Source: an uncultured Bacteroidales bacterium (GTDB taxonomy: Bacteria > Bacteroidota > Bacteroidia > Bacteroidales > UBA932). Taken from it: 7,550 nt of DNA. Positions 1 to 6,861 of this stretch are shown here, one piece after another. The DNA is taken from NCBI GenBank assembly GCA_946614205.1, contig CAMOGR010000135.1:1-7550 (forward strand). The letters are read 5' to 3'. The position numbers and the translations under genes are program-made. Numbering within the stretch: position 1 is the first letter of the stretch; each line of letters begins with the position of its first letter. The notes under the pieces are model-generated. The model had not been told where the DNA came from, searched no databases, and saw only the letters and a list, made by a program, of their open reading frames with translations.

Positions 1-4
1 TAAA

Positions 5-2269
5 CTATTTGACTGTGAAGGCCACGGCGCGGCTGGCACCGCCTTCGTCCATCACAGTAAGCAGATGCTGCCCCGGCTCCGGGTGCAGCAGAAGGTCGTG
101 TTCGCCTGTGGTCTTCCCTGCGAATTCGTCGTCCAGATGCCAGTACAGCACTGCCGACGGGTCCCTGTGAGCCGCACGGACAACCACTCCCTGCTCTTTG
201 CCGCTGAGTGAACGTGTGGTGACGACAGTGATTCCGTTCTGCGGGTAGATAATCTCCAGCGGGTTCCCGCCTGCATCCGAAAAAGCGTCGAAGTCCGGGT
301 GCTTCGGAGGCAGCGGCCTGTAGTCGAGGTGGCTCTTCATGTAGTACCATTCCTGGGCTGGAGGCAGCACGAACCATACATCCTCCACCATTTTCTCCAC
401 CGGATAGCAGCTGCTGTTGACCAGATAGCGGCGTTCGGCGTCGAGATGGACGATGCGGTGATACTTGCATTCGTCAGGCCTGATATCGATGTCCGGCACC
501 CACAGAGTGTCGATTTGCGGGCAGATGCGGCTCGCCGGCAGTCCGCTTCTGCGGCACACTTCGAGCGGGACCATGCTGTCCAGCGGCTTGCTGAACCAGC
601 GTGAAGCGGGCAGCGCGTTGAAGACGTCGAACAGGACTGGTGCCGCGTACTGCACCCCCGTCATTCCGGAGCGGCCTTCGCCGTCACTGTTGCCTACCCA
701 AACCCCAACCACGTAGTCTCTGGTGGCTCCCACGCTCCATGCGTCGCGGTTGCCCCAGCTGGTGCCGGTTTTCCAGGCAATCCTGCGGCTTGAACTGTAT
801 TCGCGCCAGGAGGATTCCTCCTCAGGGCGTCCCGCTTTGCTCAGGGCTTCGAAGGTCAGCCATATCGACGCCCTGCTCAGGGGGATCTTCTCTTGCTGCT
901 CCCCGATGTCTGCGAGTTTGCGGGCCATCATAAGATAAGCCCCTACAAGGTCCTGCAGCGTTATTTCGGCTCCTCCGAGTATAAGCGAGAGGCCGTAATG
1001 GTCGGCGTCGCGCGTCATGGTGACGAATCCCATCTGCCGCAGCAGTTCCAGGAAACGTGCGGCTCCATATTGCTCCAGCATCCTCACGGACGGCACGTTG
1101 AGAGAACGTTCGATAACCTGGTCCGCCGGCACGGCTCCGTCGAAGCTGCGGGAGAAGTTATGAGGGGAGAAGTTGTTGTAGTTGTAGGGAGTGTCCTTGA
1201 CGAGGGTTGTGGGCAGAATCAGGCCGTCGTCGAGCATTGCGGCGTACAGCAGCGGCTTGAGCGTGCTGCCGCTCGAGCGCGGGGCGGGAATCATGTCCAC
1301 GTCGGCCCCGCGGAGGCCCTCCGACAAACCTTTCGTGTTGCCGTAGTAGGCCAGCACGTCACCGGTCTGCACGCTGCGGACGAGTATGCCCATGTTGTCC
1401 ACGAGGTTGTTGTGGTACTCGGCGAAGCGGGAGCGGGCTATGGCGTTCACCCTGTCCTGCAGGGCCGGGTCCAGGGTGCAGGTATAGGCTTTGTCGCCGC
1501 CCTCGGAGCGCAGTCTCTCGAGCAGGTGACCGGCTTTGTCGGGCATCGGAAGAGGCTTCTCCGGCAGGGGCTCGTCTTTGGCGAGTTCGCATTCGGTGGC
1601 ATCTATTACGCCGTTGCGGAACAATTTGTCCAGCAAGAAGTTGCGCTTTTGCAGAAGGCGCTCCCTGTTGCGCCCGGGGTGAATGAGCGCAGGAGAGTTG
1701 GGGAGTACGGCGAGCATGGCGCTCTCGGCCCACGACAGGTCTTCGGCCCGCCTGCCGAAATACCTCCATGCTGCTGCTTCTATACCCACTACGTTGCCGC
1801 CGAACGGGGCGTTTGATGCATACAGCAGCAGAATCTTATTCTTGGAATGGCGGAGTTCGAGACGTGTCGCCAAGACCGCTTCAAGTAGCTTTTCGGGTAT
1901 GTTCCTGGGGGCGTCGGGCCGGCTGAGGCGTATGACCTGCATAGTAATCGTACTGGCTCCGGACACCACTTCTGCGCGGCTGAGATTCTGGAGCACAGCT
2001 CTTCCGGCAGACACCAAATCGATGCCCGGGTGCCACCAGAAGCGCTTGTCCTCGTATGCTACGATGCATTTTGCGAACTTCTCCGGAACGTCCTCTGCCG
2101 GCTCGAAGCACCACTGGCCGTCTGCGGAGATGCGGGCGCCCAGGAGCGTACCGTCTCCGACGCTCAGCGTTGCGCTCAGCGGCCGGTGGAACAACTCCCT
2201 CGGGAGGCAGAAGATATAAAGCAGCGCCGGAAGCGCTGTAATCAAAATAATTTTCTTACATTTGGACAT
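5..2269 (-). CDS. pbpC: Penicillin-binding protein 1C (bifunctional peptidoglycan glycosyltransferase/transpeptidase)
   Basis: Class A PBP of the 1C type: polymerises lipid II into glycan strands and crosslinks peptides at the outer face of the inner membrane. Numbering is from the ATG at 2269 (754 residues). An N-terminal anchor (about residues 5-24, preceded by Lys) is followed by GT51 motifs: EDKRFWWHPG at 73-82 with catalytic Glu73, GASTITMQ at 104-111, Glu130 in EKLLE, and KNKILLLY at 143-150 followed by NAPFGG. The transpeptidase motifs are STLK (335-338, nucleophile Ser335), SLN (389-391) and KTGT (500-503) followed by SWGNRDAW, typical of PBP1C. About 665-753 matches the PBP1C C-terminal beta domain. 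Four cysteines (572, 583, 601, 621) lie in a conserved-looking linker and may form disulfides. A TTG nine bases upstream (2278) is in frame, but it falls inside the predicted -7 element, so the ATG is preferred. The stop is TAG. The gene is divergent from the alpha-2-macroglobulin gene, its usual functional partner. No motif is missing. The family assignment is very secure. Confidence 0.96.
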   Translation of the reverse strand: MSKCKKIILITALPALLYIFCLPRELFHRPLSATLSVGDGTLLGARISADGQWCFEPAEDVPEKFAKCIVAYEDKRFWWHPGIDLVSAGRAVLQNLSRAEVVSGASTITMQVIRLSRPDAPRNIPEKLLEAVLATRLELRHSKNKILLLYASNAPFGGNVVGIEAAAWRYFGRRAEDLSWAESAMLAVLPNSPALIHPGRNRERLLQKRNFLLDKLFRNGVIDATECELAKDEPLPEKPLPMPDKAGHLLERLRSEGGDKAYTCTLDPALQDRVNAIARSRFAEYHNNLVDNMGILVRSVQTGDVLAYYGNTKGLSEGLRGADVDMIPAPRSSGSTLKPLLYAAMLDDGLILPTTLVKDTPYNYNNFSPHNFSRSFDGAVPADQVIERSLNVPSVRMLEQYGAARFLELLRQMGFVTMTRDADHYGLSLILGGAEITLQDLVGAYLMMARKLADIGEQQEKIPLSRASIWLTFEALSKAGRPEEESSWREYSSSRRIAWKTGTSWGNRDAWSVGATRDYVVGVWVGNSDGEGRSGMTGVQYAAPVLFDVFNALPASRWFSKPLDSMVPLEVCRRSGLPASRICPQIDTLWVPDIDIRPDECKYHRIVHLDAERRYLVNSSCYPVEKMVEDVWFVLPPAQEWYYMKSHLDYRPLPPKHPDFDAFSDAGGNPLEIIYPQNGITVVTTRSLSGKEQGVVVRAAHRDPSAVLYWHLDDEFAGKTTGEHDLLLHPEPGQHLLTVMDEGGASRAVAFTVK
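2222..2238. repeat. Perfect 6-bp inverted repeat CAGCGC-N5-GCGCTG
   Basis: CAGCGC (2222-2227) and GCGCTG (2233-2238) are exact reverse complements around CGGAA. The repeat lies in the Ala-Leu-Pro-Ala-Leu codons of the PBP1C membrane anchor. It overlaps the region where a -33 element for the macroglobulin gene would be expected. It could be a hairpin near the start of the pbpC message, an operator, or simply a result of the repeated Ala-Leu codons; the last is quite possible. Confidence 0.3.
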
Positions 2270-2284
2270 CTGTAACAAAATTAC
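2237..2284. promoter_or_regulatory. Cluster of TGTAA/TTACA half-sites between the divergent genes (possible shared operator)
   Basis: Three exact copies of one pentamer in alternating orientation are packed here: TGTAA (2237-2241), TTACA (2256-2260) and TGTAA (2271-2275). A four-base TTAC follows at 2281-2284. They form dyads TTACA-N10-TGTAA and GTAA-N5-TTAC that overlap the predicted promoters of both genes. That position would suit a regulator acting on both pbpC and the macroglobulin gene. Part of the stretch also encodes the start of PBP1C. This is a visual pattern only; no known regulator is assigned. Confidence 0.25.
2257..2264 (+). promoter_or_regulatory. Possible -7 element (TACATTTG) for the alpha-2-macroglobulin gene
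   Basis: TACATTTG matches TAnnTTTG on the plus strand and would place a start near 2268, giving a leader of about 25 bases before ATG 2293. The element lies inside the first codons of pbpC. No TTTG is found at the expected -33 position (about 2234-2237 reads CGCT), so this is a weaker prediction than the pbpC promoter. A near match, TAATTTTC at 2248-2255, is an alternative. Confidence 0.3.
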
Positions 2285-2306
2285 GCATTTCTATGAAACT
2301 TGCAAA
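2276..2306 (-). promoter_or_regulatory. Predicted Bacteroidota-type promoter for pbpC (TTTG-N19-TAnnTTTG)
   Basis: Read on the minus strand, TTTG (2306 to 2303) is followed after exactly 19 bases by TAATTTTG (2283 to 2276), a full match to the -7 consensus TAnnTTTG described for the Bacteroides primary sigma factor. Transcription would begin at about 2272, only a few bases before the pbpC ATG at 2269, giving an almost leaderless message. The -33 element lies within the first codons of the divergent alpha-2-macroglobulin gene and the spacer contains that gene's start codon. The motifs are short and AT-rich, so chance is not excluded. Confidence 0.5.
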
Positions 2307-5300
2307 ATTACTCCCCGCAGCCATTGCCGCCGTCCTTCTGGTGGCGTCCTGCGACAATTCCGCTTCCAGTCAGGGAGGCGCTCAGGCCGGTTCTCCATCG
2401 GTTTCGGCTTCCGCTCCCGAGCAGTCCCCTTATCTTCCGTACGACGATACGGATGACTCTGCCGACGCCCCCGAGACTCCGGAAATCAAGCTCCTCGGCA
2501 GCGGCTCCATACTTCCGTCCACCGGCAACATGGATCTCCTGTTCAGCTCGTCCGGTTATGCCGGAGCGCGGATCAGGGTGCGCAAGATTTTCACCAGCAA
2601 TATTTTGCAGTTCCTCCAGTTCGACAGCTACGAGGCCCGTTACAACCTCTACAAGGTAGCCCGCGTCGTAGCGGACACCACCCTTGTGCTCGGCACTACC
2701 GACGCTCCGCATATCAGGAAGGTCCGCAACTATGCCGCCAGCCTGGACGAACTTATCAAGCCTGAGCCCGGTGCCATCTATCATGTGGAAATCCGCGGTA
2801 CCGAGCCCCTCGTGGAAGAGGACTTCTGGGACAGCGACACCTACTTCGGCGACTACGAGACCTACGACTCCCGCAACACCTTCCTGCTTGCCACCGACGT
2901 CGCCCTCATCGCCAAGAAGGGGGACAACAAGTGGGAGGTATTCGCCACCGACATCCTCTCCGGCGCCCCTCTCAAGGGAGTGCGGGTCAAGCTCTACGAC
3001 AATGTGCTGCAGGAACTCGGCAAGGGCACGACCGACGCAGCCGGCCGGGTCACCTTCCCTGCGAGCGAGGACGGGGGCTACGTGCTGGCCTCGTCCGACA
3101 AGGGCAGCGCCTACCTTGCTCTCAAGAACGAGAAATCGTTGTCCACCAGTGAGTTCGACGTAGAAGGCACCACCAGCTACGGCGGCCTCAAGGCATACAT
3201 ATTCGGCGAGCGCGGCGTCTGGCGTCCCGGCGACACCCTGCACATAAGCGCTATCACCATGGCCGAGGGCTCCGACATCCCCGTGGGCCATCCCGTTACG
3301 GCAGAGCTTCTCAACCCCGACGGCCAGGTAACCCGCACGCTCACCGTCAGGAACGACGGCAGTCACATATACCATTTCCCCTTCACGACCGACGCCGACG
3401 CTCCCACGGGCCGCTGGTCCGTCAATGTCAAGGTCGGTTCGCGTACCTTCTCCAAGGGTGTCAAGATAGAGACCGTCAAGCCCAACAAGCTGGACGTCAA
3501 GCTTTCCTTCGACACTCCCTGGATCGTTCCCAAGGGCAGTTGCGTGGGTACCGTGTCCGTCAACTGGCTGTACGGCGCTCCGGGCAGCAACCTCAAGGTC
3601 AACGGAGACATAGAACTCTCTGCCGCACGTACCGTTTTCAAGGGGTATGAATCCTATGACTTCAAGGACGACAGCCGTTCCTTCTCTTCCGAGAGCCGTT
3701 ACTACAACGACATGCGCACCGACGAGGACGGCGTCTGCCGCATCAGCACCGAGATGCCTCTCAATCTGACCGGCATCCCCGGAATGATAGACGCCGCATT
3801 CACCATGCGCGCATTCGAGCCCTCGGGGGAATTCTCCACCGGCTGGTCCACCTGGAAGCTTTCCCCGTTTGACGCATACGTGGGCATGCGTACCTCCCAG
3901 AACCGTACTTCCTGGGGCGAAGAATACCTCAAGGCCGGCGAGAACCACAAGTTCGACGTGGTCACCGTCGGTCCCGACGGCAAGCCCGTATCCGTATCCG
4001 ACCTCCACGTGGAGGTGTTCCACGTCGACTGGAGCTGGTGGTGGAATTCCTCCGACCAGATTGCGAGCTACATGTCCGGAAAGAGCAAGGAGATACTCTT
4101 CGACAAGCACATAAGCACCCACGGAGGCGAGGGCAGCTTCTCCTACGACTGGTCCAATGCCCCCGACGGCCTCTACTTCATCCGTGTCTCCGACGAGAAG
4201 GGCGGTCATGCAAGTTCCATGCTCTGTGAGGTTTATGCCGATTACTCCAGCCGTGACGCCGACAATTCCGGCGCAGCCAAGCGCCTCGCCATAAGCGTCA
4301 ACAAAGACAAGTTCAAGGTCGGCGAGACCGCAAAGGTCCTCATCCCGTCCTCCAAGGGCAGCAGGGCGCTGCTCTCCCTCGAGAAGGCCGGCCGCATACT
4401 CCGCACCGAGTGGATTGACTGTGCCGAGGGCAATACTGAAATCGCCGTTCCTGTCACAAATGAGATGCTTCCCAACGTATACGCTTTCGTAACGCTGGTC
4501 CAGCCCCACAAGAACACCCTCAACGACGCGCCTATACGCATGTACGGCGTGCAGAACATCAACGTGGAGGACGAATCCTCGCATCTGGTCCCCGTGCTCG
4601 ACATCCCGTCCGACGTCAAGCCCGAGACCACCGTCAATTTCAAGGTCAAGGAGAAGAACGGCAAGGCGATGAGCTACGTGGTAGCCCTTGTTGACGAGGG
4701 CCTGCTGGGTCTCACGTCCTTCAAGACTCCCGATGCCTGGAAGGCATTCTACGCCAAGGAGGCCCTGCGCGTGCGTACATGGGACCTCTACGACGACGTG
4801 ATCGGCGCTTACGGCGGCCGCATCGAGCAGCTGTTCGCCATCGGCGGTGACGAGGAGGCTGCTGCGGTGATCAAGCCCCAGAGCGCCAGCCGCTTCAAGC
4901 CCGTCGTAGCTTACCTCGGCCCCTTCACCCTCAAGGCCGGCAAGACCGGAAACCACAGCGTGGACATTCCCCAGTACATCGGAGCGCTCCGCGCCATGGT
5001 CATTGCCACCGACGGCTCCGCCCAGGGCAGCCTTGAGAAAGACATCACCGTCACCAAGCCCGTCATGGTGCAGGCCAGCCTGCCAAGGGCCCTCAATATA
5101 GGCGAGACCATCAATGTCCCCGTCACCCTGCTTACCCTCAAGAACGGTGTCGGCAAGGTTAAGATTTCCCTTTCCACCGACGACAAGCTTGCCGTAATCG
5201 GCAGCGAGTCCATCGAGGTCAACTCCCAGAAGGAGGGCCAGGAGGTTTACGACTTTGCGGTCAAGGTGCTGGACAAGACAGGCGTTGCACATGTGAAGGC

Positions 5301-6846
5301 AGTAGCTGAAGCATCCGGTGACAAATCGGTCAGCGACATAGAGATAGCCGTCCAGAACCCCAATCCCGAGGTTACCCGCACCAGGAGCGTCCTGCTTGCT
5401 GCCGGACAGACCAAGGAAATTCCTGTCGAGCTCTTCGGTACACCCGGGACCAACAGCGCTTCGCTCGAACTGTCGACCATCCCCGCAATAGACCTCTCGG
5501 GCCGTCTGAAATACCTTCTCGACTATCCCTACGGATGCATCGAGCAGACGGTGTCCTGCGCATTCCCGCAGCTGTATCTCGACAAAATCATGAACTGCGA
5601 CGACAAGACGCGCGAACGCAGCCGCTTCAACGTGGAGGCCGCCCTGCGCCGTCTGCAGACCTTCCGCCGTCCCGGAGGTTCGCTCAGCTACTGGCCCGGC
5701 GGCAGCACTTCTTCTCTCTTCGGCAGCGCCTATGCCCTGCACTTCATGCAGGAGGCGGAGTCTGCGGGATATGCCGTTCCGGCCGACCTCAAGAAGGAGG
5801 TGATAGCCTGGGTGTCCAGGGAGGTTTCCGACCAGAAGGAGGAGCCTGTTGCAAGGGCCTATGGCCTCTATGCTCTCGCGTGTGCCGGCAAACCCAACCG
5901 CAGCGCCATGAACATGATGCGCGAAAAGGCCAAGAAGCTGCCTGCAAGTGCCGCGTGGCTGCTCTCCGCAGCCTATGCCGTAGACGGCAAGAAAGCCGTC
6001 AGCAAGGAGCTTTACGCACCTCTCAAGTATGCCGACGGCGAGTATGCCGCATACGGCAGCATGGACCGCAACCAGAGCGTTGCGCTCAAGACCATGCTCC
6101 TTACCGGCGCAAAGGAAGATGCCTTCCGTCTTGCGGAGGAAATCGCATCGCGCCTGAACAACCGCGAGTACTGGATGAGTACCCAGTCCACCGCCTGGAG
6201 CCTTTATGCGATAAGCGATTACGCACTGGCCAATGCGGGAGGCGTCCAGGCCAGTTACGTCGCCGACGGCAAGACTGTGAAGGTTTCCGGCGACCGTTGC
6301 CTCGAGAGCCGCACCCTGCCTGTCTCCGATGGCAAGAAGTCCGGCGTGAAGGTAACCAATGCTTCCCAGGGCAACCTCTATGCAGTCGTATCCGTCACCG
6401 GCATTCCTGCCGCTTCGGAGGAGAAGCCCATGAGCAAGACCCTCAAGCTTCAGGTTTCCTACACCGACCTGGACGGCAATGCAGTCAAGGTGGATACCCT
6501 TTCCCGCGGCCGTACCGTCGTGGCGCGTGTAACAGTCACCAATACCGGAAAGACCGCCGTCCGCGACATAGCGCTCAACCACAAGTTCCCTTCGGGCTGG
6601 GAGATTCAGAACGACAGGCTCAACTCCGGTTCCTTCAGCTATCCTGCAGGCGTTACCTATCAGGATTTCAGGGACGACAGGGTATACAGTTTCTTCGACC
6701 TGGGAGCAGGAGGCAGCGTAAGCGTGAATGTGAAGCTGATTGCCACCTATCCCGGCCGGTTCTACCTGCCTGCAGTGAGCTGTGCTGCCATGTACGACGA
6801 GACCGTCCAGGCTCTCGTACCGGGCAAGTGGATAGAAGTCAAATAG
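2293..6846 (+). CDS. Bacterial alpha-2-macroglobulin lipoprotein with intact thioester (YfhM/ECAM-like)
   Basis: Protease-trapping envelope protein: cleavage of a bait region is thought to trigger a shape change and covalent capture of the protease through an internal thioester. The 1,517 residues begin with a lipoprotein signal: Lys-containing n-region, hydrophobic core, and lipobox VASC with Cys20 as the lipidated residue. Asp21 follows; Asp at +2 means inner-membrane retention in E. coli, but this rule is unproven for Bacteroidota. A Ser/Ala/Asp/Pro-rich linker runs to about 62. Macroglobulin domains follow, including an MG2-type segment near 298-395 (FGERGVWRPGDTL). A WSWWW motif lies at 580-584. 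The bait-region domain has ALVDEGLLGLT at 798-808 and DLYDD at 831-835. The likely exposed bait is about 838-868, with Arg and Lys sites. The A2M core starts near 876 (GPFTLKAGKTGNHSVDIPQY). The thioester motif is YPYGCIEQT, Cys1082 to Gln1085, followed by the alpha-helical thioester domain to about 1310. A C-terminal beta domain covers about 1385-1515. It is somewhat shorter than the roughly 1,650-residue E. coli homologue. The start is the only ATG that retains the signal peptide. Confidence 0.95.
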   Translation: MKLAKLLPAAIAAVLLVASCDNSASSQGGAQAGSPSVSASAPEQSPYLPYDDTDDSADAPETPEIKLLGSGSILPSTGNMDLLFSSSGYAGARIRVRKIFTSNILQFLQFDSYEARYNLYKVARVVADTTLVLGTTDAPHIRKVRNYAASLDELIKPEPGAIYHVEIRGTEPLVEEDFWDSDTYFGDYETYDSRNTFLLATDVALIAKKGDNKWEVFATDILSGAPLKGVRVKLYDNVLQELGKGTTDAAGRVTFPASEDGGYVLASSDKGSAYLALKNEKSLSTSEFDVEGTTSYGGLKAYIFGERGVWRPGDTLHISAITMAEGSDIPVGHPVTAELLNPDGQVTRTLTVRNDGSHIYHFPFTTDADAPTGRWSVNVKVGSRTFSKGVKIETVKPNKLDVKLSFDTPWIVPKGSCVGTVSVNWLYGAPGSNLKVNGDIELSAARTVFKGYESYDFKDDSRSFSSESRYYNDMRTDEDGVCRISTEMPLNLTGIPGMIDAAFTMRAFEPSGEFSTGWSTWKLSPFDAYVGMRTSQNRTSWGEEYLKAGENHKFDVVTVGPDGKPVSVSDLHVEVFHVDWSWWWNSSDQIASYMSGKSKEILFDKHISTHGGEGSFSYDWSNAPDGLYFIRVSDEKGGHASSMLCEVYADYSSRDADNSGAAKRLAISVNKDKFKVGETAKVLIPSSKGSRALLSLEKAGRILRTEWIDCAEGNTEIAVPVTNEMLPNVYAFVTLVQPHKNTLNDAPIRMYGVQNINVEDESSHLVPVLDIPSDVKPETTVNFKVKEKNGKAMSYVVALVDEGLLGLTSFKTPDAWKAFYAKEALRVRTWDLYDDVIGAYGGRIEQLFAIGGDEEAAAVIKPQSASRFKPVVAYLGPFTLKAGKTGNHSVDIPQYIGALRAMVIATDGSAQGSLEKDITVTKPVMVQASLPRALNIGETINVPVTLLTLKNGVGKVKISLSTDDKLAVIGSESIEVNSQKEGQEVYDFAVKVLDKTGVAHVKAVAEASGDKSVSDIEIAVQNPNPEVTRTRSVLLAAGQTKEIPVELFGTPGTNSASLELSTIPAIDLSGRLKYLLDYPYGCIEQTVSCAFPQLYLDKIMNCDDKTRERSRFNVEAALRRLQTFRRPGGSLSYWPGGSTSSLFGSAYALHFMQEAESAGYAVPADLKKEVIAWVSREVSDQKEEPVARAYGLYALACAGKPNRSAMNMMREKAKKLPASAAWLLSAAYAVDGKKAVSKELYAPLKYADGEYAAYGSMDRNQSVALKTMLLTGAKEDAFRLAEEIASRLNNREYWMSTQSTAWSLYAISDYALANAGGVQASYVADGKTVKVSGDRCLESRTLPVSDGKKSGVKVTNASQGNLYAVVSVTGIPAASEEKPMSKTLKLQVSYTDLDGNAVKVDTLSRGRTVVARVTVTNTGKTAVRDIALNHKFPSGWEIQNDRLNSGSFSYPAGVTYQDFRDDRVYSFFDLGAGGSVSVNVKLIATYPGRFYLPAVSCAAMYDETVQALVPGKWIEVK

Positions 6847-6861
6847 TCTGCCCCGGGATAG

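Noticed and set aside
893..1816. Plus-strand open frame of 307 codons opposite pbpC
   Set aside because: It lies entirely over the PBP1C catalytic region, has no recognisable motif, and has the His/Val/Gly/Arg-rich composition of an antisense shadow.
2270..2278. TTG at 2278 as the pbpC start
   Set aside because: It would add only Met-Leu-Gln and lies within the predicted -7 promoter element. ATG 2269 gives a normal charged N-terminus before the membrane anchor.
3931..4942. Repeated short words such as CTCAAGGCCGGC (3928 area and 4930 area) within the macroglobulin gene
   Set aside because: They encode the same Leu-Lys-Ala-Gly residues with the preferred codons; no tandem or spaced repeat structure is present.
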